Origin: Xenopus tropicalis
Taxonomy: Eukaryota; Chordata; Amphibia; Anura; Pipidae
DNA length: 64,000 nt
NCBI RefSeq assembly: GCF_000004195.4
Contig: NC_030681.2
Coordinates: forward strand, 2,282,723 to 2,346,722
Direction: 5' to 3'
The translations under genes were made by a program, and so were the position numbers. Position 1 is the first letter of the stretch. Each line of letters starts with the position of its first letter. This document shows, one piece after another, positions 23,304 through 35,170 of the stretch. A model generated the notes under the pieces. It was not told the DNA's origin, ran no database searches, and saw nothing but the letters and a program-made list of their open reading frames with translations.

Positions 23304-25250
23304 GTGCCGGTCCCACTAACTGCCCTATACACGCCGGTCCCACTAACTGCCCCATACGTGCCGGTCCCACTAACTGCCCTATACGTGCCGGTCCCACTAA
23401 CTGCCCCATACATGTCCCACTAACTGCCCTATACATGTCCCACTAACTGCCCTATACGTGCTGGTCCCACTAACTGCCCTATACGTGCCGGTCCCACTAA
23501 CTGCCCCATACATGTCCCACTAACTGCCCTATACGCGCCAGTCCCACTAACTGCCCTATACGTGCCGGTCCCACTAACTGCCCCATACATGTCCCACTAA
23601 CTGCCCTATACGTGCCGGTCCCACTAACTGCCCCATATGTGCCGGTCCCACTAACTGCCCCATACATGCCGGTCCCACTAACTGCCCCATACGTGCCGGT
23701 CCCACTAACTGCCCCATACGTGCCGGTCCCACTAACTGCCCCATACATGTCCCACTAACTGCCCCATACGTGCCGGTCCCACTAACTGCCCCATACATGT
23801 CCCACTAACTGCCCCATACATGCCGGTCCCACTAACTGCCCCATACATGCCGGTCCCACTAACTGCCCCATACGTGCCGGTCCCACTAACTGCCCCATAC
23901 GTGCCGGTCCCACTAACTGCCCCATACGTGCCGGTCCCACTAACTGCCCCATACGTGCCGGTCGCACTAACTGCCCTATACACGCCGGTCCCACTAACTG
24001 CCCCATATGTGCCGGTCCCACTAACTGCCCCATACGTGCCGGTCCCACTAACTGCCCTATACACGCCGGTCCCACTAACTGCCCTATACATGCCGGTCCC
24101 ACTAACTGCCCTGTACACGCCGGTCCCACTAACTGCCCCATACATGCCGGTCCCACTAACTGCCCCATACATGCCGGTCCCACTAACTGCCCTATACACG
24201 CCGGTCCCACTAACTGCCCCATACGTGCCGGTCCCACTAACTGCCCCATACGTGCCGGTCCCACTAACTGCCCCATACGTGCCGGTCCCACTAACTGCCC
24301 CATACGTGCCGGTCGCACTAACTGCCCTATACACGCCGGTCCCACTAACTGCCCCATATGTGCCGGTCCCACTAACTGCCCCATACGTGCCGGTCCCACT
24401 AACTGCCCTATACACGCCGGTCCCACTAACTGCCCTATACATGCCGGTCCCACTAACTGCCCTGTACACGCCGGTCCCACTAACTGCCCCATACATGCCG
24501 GTCCCACTAACTGCCCCATACATGCCGGTCCCACTAACTGCCCTATACACGCCGGTCCCACTAACTGCCCCATACGTGCCGGTCCCACTAACTGCCCCAT
24601 ACATGTCCCACTAACTGCCCCATACGTGCCGGTCCCACTAACTGCCCCATACGTGCCGGTCCCACTAACTGCCCCATACATGTCCCACTAACTGCCCCAT
24701 ACATGTCCCACTAACTGCACTATACACGCCGGTCCCACTAACTGCCCTATACATGTCCCACTAACTGCCCCATACGTGCCGGTCCCACTAACTGCCCCAT
24801 ACATGTCCCACTAACTGCCCCATACATGTCCCACTAACTGCCCTATACACGCTGTTCCCAATTACTGCCCCATACATGTCCCACTAACTGCCCTATACAC
24901 GCCAGTCCCACTAACTGCCCCATACATGTCCCACTAACTGCCCTATACACGCCGGTCCCACTAACTGCCCCATACATGTCTCACTAACTGCCCTATACAC
25001 GCCGGTCCCACTAACTGCCCCATACATGTCCCACTAACTGCCCTACACACGCCGGTCCCACTAACTGCCCCATACATGTCCCACTAACTGCCCTATACAT
25101 GTCCCACTAACTGCCCTACACACGCCGGTCCCACTAACTGCCCCATACATGTCCCACTAACTGCCCCATACATGTCCCACTAACTGCCCCATCCATGTCC
25201 CACTAACTGCCCCATCCATGTCCCACTAACTGCCCTATACACGCTGTTCT
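23304..25250. repeat. 27-bp minisatellite with a 351-bp higher-order repeat
   Basis: About 75 copies of CCGGTCCCACTAACTGCCCC plus ATACGTG, mixed with a 23-bp form lacking CCGG. Variants are CCCCATA/CCCTATA and CGTG/CATG/CACG. The rare GGTCGCAC variant at 23961 recurs at 24312, exactly 351 bp (13 units) later, and the surrounding variant order is repeated. The last third (from about 24720) is dominated by the short form. Confidence 0.95.
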
Positions 25251-25625
25251 CAAAAACTGCCCCACACCCTGATGCTTCTCTCCTTCTGGTTCTGCCCCAT
25301 TTGCCCTTATCCTGTACAGGGAAGATCCCACAATTGCTGTGAGGGAGCAGAGAGAATCCTGGGATTGGGGCACCCAGAGGTTTTACCCCCAGGCAGCAAA
25401 CAGTTAACTCTCCCCGGAACATTCTGTGCGCTGCTGGGAGTATAAATAATCCCTCAGCTAAATCCATCCCAGCAACATGGGATTGGGGGGAGCAGGGTGG
25501 GAGGGGCCAGTGGGGTCACCGGGGGGGGGGGCAATCACACCCAAAAATACTGTCACATGACTGAGCCAGCAGGATCCCTGTAACCCAACAGCACCAACAT
25601 CCAACTGCTACTCACACACATCAAC
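25251..25625. other. Unique island with a TATAAATA motif
   Basis: TATAAATA at 25441-25448 sits in a GC-rich flank on the plus strand and is preceded by CAGTTAACT and GGAACATTCTGTGC. No gene follows that I recognise. A G-run lies near 25519. The motif alone is weak evidence of a promoter. Confidence 0.25.
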
Positions 25626-25755
25626 CTGTCCTACTCACACTCATACTCACACTCATACTCACACTCATACTCACACTCATACTCACACTCATACTCACAC
25701 TCACACTCACACTCATACTCATACTCACACTCATACTCATACTCACACTCATACA
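25626..25755. repeat. (ACTCAC/ACTCAT)n short tandem repeat
   Basis: Alternating ACTCAT and ACTCAC hexamers make a 12-bp unit repeated about 11 times. Confidence 0.9.
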
Positions 25756-26649
25756 ATTATCATATCAGTCGGTTACACTAATTATGACAAATAATAAAGC
25801 AGCACTTTCTATAAAGGCTCAGTGTGAGTTAAAGGGAAAGTAAAGTACTTTTACAAATACAGACCCCCCCCCCCCCGCCCAACACCAAGAACAAGACCCC
25901 AGAGAACTACCTGCCCCCCCTTCAGATGCAGCACCAATACCACCCCATGAGGGTAGAAACATGGTCTCACCTTCTGTAGCCAAAATCAGCCCCATGTGTG
26001 CAGTGGCGGATGGGAGCCATCAGGGTCAGACTGGGCCAGCGGGGCACCAGGAAAAAATCCAGTGGACCCCACCGGCCCAGACCCGGGGCCCCACGGAGTT
26101 CCCCCGAGACGCCAGTCTCCCTTCCCCAACACGCTCGGGGGTCGGGCAGGTGGTGGCGGGTATAGAGGCCCCATTGCGCCCAGCACCCCCCAGTCCGACC
26201 CTGGATGCCAAAGAGTCGGTTCCTAAAGACAAAATCAGATGGTACTGGCATATTCTCAGACGCCTGGCAGACCGGTCATTGGTTTACTTGCTTCTCCTCT
26301 GCAAACACTGACTCGGCAGAACCAGGAAGTGGTGTCAATTTCCTGCTAAGATCAAGAAATGGATATTTCCTAATTACAATAATAGCCCTGTTACTGAGCT
26401 CCTGTTGCACAAGGTGGCGCTCACTGCCCCAGCTGCACACGTGAGTTGCTAAGGGCTGCGCCAACTGTGCCAACTGCAAGGGAATGTGGGCAAAATTACT
26501 GACCAATGAGAATGCTGCTTCCCAGCACTATGGCAGCCTTCTTGCCAACAGGGCCTCCCATGCCGAGGCCTACGCTCCCATCTTTGTTGAAATGCACCTC
26601 TGATGGGGGAAACAATTTTTAGATGATTGGTGCCCTTTAAGCCTTGACA
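25756..26649. other. Unique island, about 900 bp
   Basis: It contains a C-run near 25866-25876 and 26015-26220, GC-rich sequence that resembles a dispersed frog repeat (GGTCAGACTGGGCCAGCGGG). No exon is supported; open frames here have no recognisable product. Confidence 0.3.
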
Positions 26650-28960
26650 TTGGGCAGAATGTAGAGTTTATTGAATGGGCACTAAGTGGAGGATGTTTGA
26701 GGTGTTGCATGAAGGATTTCTAGACTTGGCATCAGGTGGAAGTCATTAGGTGGAATGTAGGGTTTCTGGGTGGTATGAAAGGTTTATAGAGTGGACACTG
26801 GGTGGAATGAAGGATTTCTAGACTTGGCACTGGGTGGGATGTAGGATTTGTAGACTTGGCACTGGGTGGGATGTAGGATTTCTAGACTTGGCATTGGGTG
26901 GAATGTAGGATTTCTAGGCTTGGCATTGGGTGGAATGTAGGATTTCTAGACTTGGCATTGGGTGGAATGTAGGATTTCTAGACTTGGCATTGGGTGGAAT
27001 GTAGGATTTCTAGACTTGGCATTGGGTGGAATGTAGGATTTCTAGACTTGGCATTGGGTGGAATGTAGGATTTCTAGACTTGGCCCTGGGTGGAATGTAG
27101 GATTACTAGACTTGGCATTGGGTGGAATGTAGGATTTCTAGACTTGGCCCTGGGTGGAATGTAGGATTTCTAGACTTGGCATTGGGTGGAATGTAGGATT
27201 TCTAGACTTGGCCCTGGATGGAATGTAGGATTTCTAGACTTGGCCCTGGATGGAATGAAGGATTTCTAGACTTGGCATTGGGTGGAATGTAGGATTTGTA
27301 GACTTGGCATTGGGTGGAATGTAGGATTTGTAGACTTGGCATTGGGTGGAATGTAGGATTTGTAGACTTGGCATTGGGTGGAATGTAGGATTTCTAGACT
27401 TGGCATTGGGTGGAATGTAGGATTTCTAGACTTGGCATTGGGTGGAATGTAGGATTTCTAGACTTGGCATTGGGTGGAATGTAGGATTTCTAGACTTGGC
27501 ACTGGGTGGGATGTAGGATTTCTAGACTTGGCATTGGGTGGAATGTAGGATTTCTAGACTTGGCATTGGGTGGAATGTAGGATTTCTAGACTTGGCATTG
27601 GGTGGAATGTAGGATTTCTAGACTTGGCCCTGGGTGGAATGTAGGATTACTAGACTTGGCATTGGGTGGAATGTAGGATTTCTAGACTTGGCCCTGGGTG
27701 GAATGTAGGATTTCTAGACTTGGCATTGGGTGGAATGTAGGATTTCTAGACTTGGCCCTGGATGGAATGTAGGATTTCTAGACTTGGCCCTGGATGGAAT
27801 GAAGGATTTCTAGACTTGGCATTGGGTGGAATGTAGGATTTGTAGACTTGGCATTGGGTGGAATGTAGGATTTGTAGACTTGGCATTGGGTGGAATGTAG
27901 GATTTCTAGACTTGGCATTGGGTGGAATGTAGGATTTCTAGACTTGGCATTGGGTGGAATGTAGGATTTCTAGACTTGGCATTGAGTGGAATGTAGGATT
28001 TCTAGACTTGGAATTGAGTGGAATGAACAGTTTATAGACTGGGCATTGGGTAGGATGTAGGATTTGTAGACTTGGCATTGGGTAGGATGTAGGATTTCTA
28101 GACTTGGCATTGAGTGGAATGAAGGATTTCTAGACTTGGCATTGGGTGGAATGAACGGTTTATAGACTGGGCATTGGGTAGGATATAGGATTTCTGGATT
28201 TGGCATTGGGTGGAATGTAGGATTTCTAGACTGGGCATTGGGTGGAATGTAGGATTGCTGGACTTGGCATTGGCTGGAATGTAGGATTTCTAGACTGGGC
28301 ATTGGGTGGAATGAACGGTTTATAGACTGGGCATTGGGTAGGATGTAGGATTTCTGGACTTGGCATTGGGTTGGATGTAGAATTTATAGACTGAGCATTG
28401 GGTGGAATGTAGAATTTATAGACTGGGCATTGGGTGGAATGTAGGATTTCTAGACTGAGTATTGGGTGAAATGTAGGATTGCTGGACTTGGCATTGGCTG
28501 GAATGTAGGATTTCTAGACTGGGCATTGGGTGGAATGAACGGTTTATAGACTGGGCATTGAGTAGGATGTAGGATTTCTGGACTTGGCATTGGGTTGGAT
28601 GTAGAATGTATAGACTGAGCATTGGGTGGAATGTAGGATTTCTAGACTGGGCATTGGGTGGAATGTAGGATTTCTAGACTTGGCATTGGGTGAAACGGTT
28701 TATAGACTTGGCATTGGCTGGAATGAAGGATTTCTAGACTTGGCATTGGGTGGAATGTAGGATTTCTAGACTTGGCATTGGGTGAAACGGTTTATAGACT
28801 TGGCATTGGGTGGAAACGGTTTATAGACTTGGCATTGGCTGGAATGAAGGATTTCTAGACTTGGCATTGGGTGGAATGTAGGATTTCTGGACTTGGCATT
28901 GGCTGGAATGTAGGATTTCTAGACTTGGAATTGGGTGGAACGGTTTATAGACTGGGCACT
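26650..28960. repeat. 32-bp minisatellite with a 544-bp higher-order repeat
   Basis: About 72 copies of GGTGGAATGTAGGATTTCTA plus GACTTGGCATTG. The GATTACTAG variant at 27101 recurs at 27645, and the TGGAATGAAG variant at 27251 recurs at 27795, both 544 bp (17 units) apart. The edges (before 26820 and after 28000) are more diverged and include AACGGTTTATAGACTGGGC forms. Confidence 0.95.
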
Positions 28961-29425
28961 GGGTGAAGGGTAAGGGTAGGCTTCACAGATCGGATCTTGG
29001 GCAGAATAAATAGCAGAATGTAGGGTTTATAACTATGTTTTATGGAAGGGGTATTGGGCAGGAGAGTGGGCATTGCTAGTTACACAGGGGGCACAGCGGG
29101 AGACGGAATGTGTTGGTGGATAGGGCAGTGGCGCCACTTTAATAAGGGAATGTTACACTGAAGCCAATTCCCTGGATTTTATCCGCACCCCCCCACCCCA
29201 CCCTGCAGGGCCATTTCCCTCTCTGATCAGCTCTTCCTGTGGAAATCCCATTCAGCGCTTCCTGAGAACATTCCGCCTCGGGGACATCTTCCTCTGTTCT
29301 CTGACTCACGGGATTGGAAAGTTCTGCTCCATCTCTCTCCCCTTCTGTGCAACAGACCCAGCAGAACCTCACCCCCTGGGGCAGCGCAGGGCAAATGGCA
29401 CAAGGGGCACGGTAGAAGGTTATAA
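28961..29425. other. Unique island
   Basis: About 460 bp. The minus strand is open over 29435-29139, but the product is unrecognised and the frame ends in repeat sequence. No gene called. Confidence 0.3.
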
Positions 29426-29890
29426 TGGGTGCCAAGAGTCACTCAATGTGTGCCCATGGAGCAGTGGAAAAGGGTCATACAATGGGTGCCAAGAGTCACT
29501 CAATGTGTGCCCATGGAGCAGTGGAAGAGGGTCATACAATGGGTGCCAAGAGTCACTCAATGTGTGCCCATGGAGCAGTGGAAGAGGGTCATACAATGGG
29601 TGCCAAGAGTCACTCAGTGTGTGCCCCTGGAGCAGTGGAAAAGGGTCATACAATGGGTGCCAAGAGTCACTCAATGTGTGCCCATGGAGCAGTGGAAAAG
29701 GGTCATACAATGGGTGCCAAGAGTCACTCAATGTGTGCCCATGGAGCAGTGGAAGAGGGTCATACAATGGGTGCCAAGAGTCACTCAATGTGTGCCCATG
29801 GAGCAGTGGAAAAGGGTCATACAATGGGTGCCAAGAGTCACTTAATGTGTGCCCATGGAGCAGTGAAAGAGGGTCATACAATGGGTGCCA
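29426..29890. repeat. 57-bp minisatellite, about 8 copies
   Basis: The unit contains ATGGGTGCCAAGAGTCACTC, AATGTGTGCCCATGGAGCAG and TGGAAAAGGGTCATACA. Its length is 19 codons, so both strands stay open in several frames. Copies are nearly identical, suggesting recent expansion. Confidence 0.95.
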
Positions 29891-30655
29891 AGGAGGACTA
29901 GTGATTGTACAATTGGGCAGAATATTACATAATGTGACTACAAGGGGTACATGGCTTGTGTGCCAATGAAGGCTGAATCATAATAATGTACAAAAGTAAC
30001 CCAAGGTGCCCACGTGCCAGCTGGGAAGGAATTACTATATGCCCATGGTCTGCCCATGTGGTACTAGGGAAGAGTCACACCCTTTGTGCCAATCAGTGGT
30101 CACAGAAGTGGGAAGGGAGACAGGAAATCCCTGGTGCCCGCGCCACAAACCCCGGGTACAGACACCCAACATCTCGGTGCCCATTTCTGTACTTGAGCCA
30201 ATGCCGGAAACACAGCAATCGCCAGACCCACTGCCCGACTGGAGCTGTGCCAATGAAGAGGCGACTGGGCAGTGCCAGGTGTGGCACAGACAGTCCCACT
30301 AACAATAACAAGGGCTGCTCCCTTACTTGGACTATGCCCGATGTGCCCAGCAGGCACAGAATGTTCCGCAGATAGCAATTTACTCATTACAGGGAATAAA
30401 GGCAAAGCTAACCCCTCCTTGGAAGCAGGATACATTGCCTCTCTGTGTGATACAGGTTACTATGGGGGGGGGCAGGGACGGGCCATATCCTGTTTCAGGG
30501 ATCAGTCTGTCCTGTTTGTGGATTAACTAACAAATGTCTCAGTGCTACTGGGAAGTCACGGTCTGATGTTCCCTCGCTTACCCCCACACCTACCTGCAGC
30601 TGTAAGTGGTAGGTCCACTTGGGATGGAACCAGGGGCCATTTCTATTGGAATGAC
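29891..30655. other. Mostly unique sequence, about 760 bp
   Basis: Phrases such as GTGCCAATGAAG and TGCCCATG recur loosely, possibly decayed relatives of the neighbouring 57-bp unit. No exon, RNA gene or recognised element seen. Confidence 0.3.
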
Positions 30656-31400
30656 CAGGAATCTCCCCAAGTACAGACCTCTGATTCTGTGCTCTTGGGC
30701 TGCTCTCTTTCCTATGGCCAGAAACTGGCTCCAATCACCCCTGAGTAGAGACTTCTGATTCTCTGAACTTGCTGACCTTGGGCTGCTCTCTTTCCCATGG
30801 TCAGACAGGAACCTCCCCCCCCCGGGTAAGTGAATCCAATCTCCCCCCAGTACTTACCCAGGTACAGAGCTCTGATTCTCTGTACTTCCTGCTCCTGGGC
30901 TGCTCTCTTTCCCATGGTCAGGCAGGAACCTCCCCCTGGGTAAGTGAATCCAATCTCCCCCCAGTACTTACCCAGGTACAGAGCTCTGATTCTCTGTACT
31001 TCCTGCTCCTGGGCTGCTCTCTTTCCCATGGTCAGACAGGAACCTCCCCCTGGGTAAGTGAATCCAATCTCCCCCCAGTACTTACCCAGGTACAGAGCTC
31101 TGATTCTCTGTACTTCCTGCTCCTGGGCTGCTCTCTTTCCCATGGCCAGAAACTGGCTCCAATCACCCCTGAGTAGAGACTTCTGATTCTCTGCACTCCC
31201 TGCTCTTGGGCTGCTCTCATTCCTATGGCCAGACATTTACCCTCCCCTCAGTAGTCACCCAGGTAAAGAGCTCCTATTCTGTGAGAGTATCCCAAAAATC
31301 AGAGCTCTGTATCTGGGTAAGAACTGGGGACAATAGAGTCACTTACCGCTCCTGACCATGGGAAGGAGAGCAGCCCAGAAGCAGAAAAAACAAAGAATCA
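30656..31400 (-). repeat. 114-bp minisatellite family, inverted second locus
   Basis: Three near-consensus units of the family at 13451-18515 occur here in the opposite orientation (about 30790-31145). They are flanked by more diverged units containing AGAAACTGGCTCCAATCACC and CTGAGTAGAGACTTCTGATT and, to about 31400, by scrambled pieces in the other orientation. The diverged flanks look like older copies. Confidence 0.9.
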
Positions 31401-33246
31401 GAGCTCGGTACAGTAGCATCAAATCCCTCTTAATCTGCATTTATTATATGGCACTTTGGTCACTACACCTATTGAGTGACTGCTGCCCAGTCTGAGCATG
31501 GTAGCCAATCAGCAGCTGGGCAGACCTGACAGGGAACTGCAGCTCACCTGACCATTAGGACACACCCACCAGTCATGTGTAACAGACAGGGACCGGATGG
31601 AATGTATGAGGGGCTCAAATTTAGGCTCCTCCCCCCGTTACACAGAAGGATGCTGCCAGCCAATCGCAGCTCTCCCTTTACCCAGGGAAAGCTAAAGCTG
31701 TGCTAATGCCCCAGGGCAGTAAATTGCACCCCATTAGGGCTGCACAGGTTTCCAGGCTGCCATTCACTCATTAGTGTCAGAGTATCCAAGGGCTTTATCT
31801 GCCCTTATCTGTAATTCTATGGCTGGTAATAATCAGGCAAGGGAGGGGTTAATAGCCAACAGGCTCGTTATCTGGGGAAAGTAATCAGTGCCTTGTCAGC
31901 AAGGGGAGAGGCAAGTGATTATCCCCTAACGACTGGCTAACGAGCATTTATGTGATAGGGAACCTGTGCAAAGTGGCCAAACACCAGTATCAGTGCGGCA
32001 TTAGATTGTAAGCTCCCTGGGCTGCGGGAAACCGTCTGTGCCCACCCTTAGACTGGCAGGACCCTCCCACAGAGCAGGCCAATGAGTGGGACGGAAATGG
32101 GTCGGCTGAGATATCTGCATGTCTATTAGGGGAATGCCGGCCTATAACAGGGGCCTATTCATCGTGGGTACAATGGCGTCTTACAGAGCCGGACTGGGAC
32201 TGGTCATTAAATGACTTATTCATTATATATATATATATAATATTATTCATTATATTCACAACCTGCAGCCGGAGGGAAACCCCCTAGTGCCCCCACCATA
32301 CCAGCTTGGGGCATTGCCAGGAAGCTGCCTGGGGCATAAGGGTCTAGTAGGTATAACTAGGGCAAATCCAGCCTTGTAACCAATAGCAACCAAGTTACTC
32401 CTCCCTTGTGATTAAATCAATTAACCCAGTTGCTCCTGTTTATGTGACCCGTTACCTGCCAGTCTAGATGTAGAGCAAGAGGGGCAATTAGCTAATTGGC
32501 ACTCCCAGAAAGGAACATTCTCGTTAATTTTATTATCGTTTCCTATAATAATAATAACGTGGAGCAAAGTCCTCTTGCTCAGGATATTCCATTGTTCCCA
32601 CACGTTACCCTGGGTCATGGGGAGGAATGTATTATATACTGAGTGCCAGCCGGCCAATAGGGTCACGGGGGGGGGTAGGAACATTCTGTGCTTTCTGTGC
32701 GCACATAATATATACGGGTACCCTATGCCAGTTACCCCTTATACCCCCACCCTGCCAGTGCCCCAGCCCATACCCCCAGCCGGGGAAGTTTAAAGCCTGT
32801 TTAGGCCTCTCCAGGCAGCAGGACTGCAGTCACCAGAGTGGAAAACACACAAAGCCGAGGGGCTGCAGGCAGTCACAACAGGGCAGAATTCTTGGCATTC
32901 TGTGGGGGGGGGGTGGTAATTGTGCCTAAAAGCCTCCCGTGTAACCGCGTAATCACATTAGTCACATTAGTAACTCGTTAAGCCCCATTAGGTAATTGTG
33001 AAGTCGGCCGAGTCGCACTCCCAGCAGCCGCCAGTTTGTGCGAATCGGGGGCCCCCGACTCTCCTCCCCCCGATATCCACACACCAGGCTGGGGGTGAAA
33101 TGTCTGCGTGTAGGAAAATAACTGCCCCTGGTGTATGGGGGGTAATTAGGGAGGTATTAGTCAGTCTGGGGCAACTCGGGCCCCTTTATCCCGTGACTTG
33201 CAGCCCCCCCCCCCCGATCACTGACACAAGGATTAAAGGGGGGCTT
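31401..33246. other. Longest non-tandem stretch (1.8 kb), possible regulatory sequence
   Basis: No exon is supported. Features seen: three TTATCT (AGATAA) sites at 31795, 31805 and 31868; a tRNA-SINE/L2-tail-like AGATTGTAAGCTCCCTGGG near 32005; a (TA)n tract near 32226-32241; a perfect 14-bp palindrome CAATTAGCTAATTG at 32485-32498; and several poly-G/C runs. The motif density and absence of tandem arrays make it the best place to look for conserved non-coding elements. Confidence 0.4.
32001..32062 (+). mobile_element. L2/SINE-tail-like fragment
   Basis: TTAGATTGTAAGCTCCCTGG followed by a GC-rich segment and CGTCTGTGCCC resembles the conserved tail shared by many vertebrate SINEs and L2 elements. 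Short and identified from memory of the family. Confidence 0.35.
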
Positions 33247-33606
33247 TTAAGCAGCTTTTCAACTGGTCTTGATCTTTTTTATAACTTTTGAATTATTAGT
33301 CACATTCTTCTGCCTCTTTCCAGCTTTAAGATTGGGGGTCACTGACCCCGGCAACCACAATATATATTGCTCTGTGTGGCTACAATTTATTACTTATCTT
33401 TCTATTCAGACCCTCTTTTATTTATATTCCGGTCTCTCATTCAAATCAGTGTCTATTTGCTAGGGTTATTTGGCCCCTAGCAACCAGCTGGAGAGCTGCT
33501 ACATAAAAAAGCTAAAAAAAAATTCAAAAATCACAAATAATAAAAAATGAAGACCAATTGCAAATTGTCTCACAATATCATATTCTACATCACAGTGAAA
33601 GTTAAG
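33247..33606. mobile_element. Xenopus palindromic MITE, near full length
   Basis: The left end AGCTTTTCAACTGGTCTTGA and right end GAAGACCAATTGCAAATTGT are imperfect inverted repeats. Inside are the family's GGGGTCACTGACCCCGGCAA, CTTTCTATTCAGACCCTCTT and GCTAGGGTTATTTGGCCCC segments. Related fragments occur at 39575-39715, 41649-41865 and 45731-46071, so it is repetitive within this window too. Confidence 0.75.
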
Positions 33607-34309
33607 TGGGTACAGGAACTGGGACGCAAATGATTCCTGTGCACCGGGGGCAAATACCAGGAATTGCCCCGGGGTAGAATGGAACGGGGGGGGGGTCAGG
33701 CTTTCGCCTGATGCTGCACTCACATCAGAGCTATGGGGGGGCAGGTACAGGTGTGACCCCTCTTGCCTAAGGCTAATGGTCATTTTCTCTGTCACTAATA
33801 TAAACAATGGCCGACAAGCAGGGAATCAGCCCCCAGCGCACACACAGTAAGGATTGGCTGCCGAGACTGAGCCTCACAGAGAAGTTTTGGGTTCAGTTCT
33901 GAGCCGGGTCCGGAGGCTACAGGAACAGAACACAATGGGTTCAGCTGGCGGCGCACAGGGCAATTCTTGGGCATCTCAGCCACATAAATGCCCCCACCCC
34001 TTGTTACTAAGGGAAGTGAGTATAACCCTGAGCCCCCGGTTGCTGCTGGCACAATCCTCGCCCGGCCTGGGGGGCTCTCCCATGATTCCCTGGGAAATGG
34101 AAGCCGTGCTAGAGAATTGCCTTGGGGGCCGGAGCCCTCAGCGTCTTGTCAAAAGGGTGTTTTGCGCTCGATCCCCATCACATTGCACCCCTTTATTTAA
34201 CGGGTGCCTAGTAAATACCACATATGGGGGGGGTCTCCTATTGTGAACAGAGACCCCTGAAGATACCAAATACAAAGGGGGTACCTGTCCCTGACGGAGC
34301 AGCCTGATT
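33607..34309. other. Unique island
   Basis: About 700 bp with no tandem array. Open frames on both strands (33854-34246 plus, 34052-33795 minus) have no recognisable product or splice context. No gene called. Confidence 0.3.
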
Positions 34310-35170
34310 GCCTACCCCTCCCCCCCTTACCCCCTCCTCCCCTTACACCTCACTCCTCAACCCTTAACCCCCTCCTTCCCTTACCCATCACCCCTCACCC
34401 CTTACCCCTCACCCCTTACCCCTCACCCCTCACCCCTTACTCCTCACCCCTCACCCCTCACCCCTCACTCATCACCCCTTACCCCTCACCCCTTACTCAT
34501 CACCCCTTACCCATCACCCCTCACCCCTCACCCCTTACCCCTCACCCCTCACCCCTTACCCCTCACCCCTTACCCATCACCCCTCACCCCTTACCCCTCA
34601 CCCCTTACTCATCACCCCTTACTCCTCACCCCTCACCCCTCACTCATCACCCCTTACCCCTCACCCCTTACTCATCACCCCTTACCCCTCACCCCTTACC
34701 CCTCACCCCTTACCCCTCACCCCTTACTCCTCACCCCTTACCCCTCACCCCTTACTCATCACCCCTTACCCCTCACCCCTCACCCCTTACCCCTCACTCA
34801 TCACCCCTTACCCCTTACTCATCACCCCTTACCCCACACCCCTTACTCATCACCCCTTACCCCTCACCCCTTACTCATCACCCCTTACCCCTCACCCCTT
34901 ACTCATCACCCCTTACCCCTCACCCCTTACTCCTCACCCCTCACCCCTTACTCATCACCCCTTACCCCTCACCCCTTACCCCTTACTCCTCACCCCTTAC
35001 CCCTTACTCCTCACCCCTTACCCCTTACTCCTCACCCCTTACCCCTTACTCATCACCCCTTACCCCTTACTCCTCACCCCTTACCCCTCACCCCTTACCC
35101 CTCACCCCTTACTCCTCACCCATCACCCCTTACTCCTCACCCCTTACCCCCTCCTCCCCTTACCCCTCCC
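34310..35170. repeat. C-rich 7/14-bp array (CCCCTTA / CCCCTCA / CTCATCA)
   Basis: About 120 heptamers of CCCCTTA, CCCCTCA, CTCCTCA and CTCATCA in irregular alternation. The minus strand is TAAGGGG/TGAGGGG, giving four G-runs within about 25 nt, a G-quadruplex pattern. It resembles but is not the vertebrate telomere repeat (CCCTAA). Confidence 0.93.

Noticed and set aside
34310..35170. Interstitial telomere
   Set aside because: Units are CCCCTTA/CCCCTCA, not CCCTAA; no TTAGGG tract is seen.
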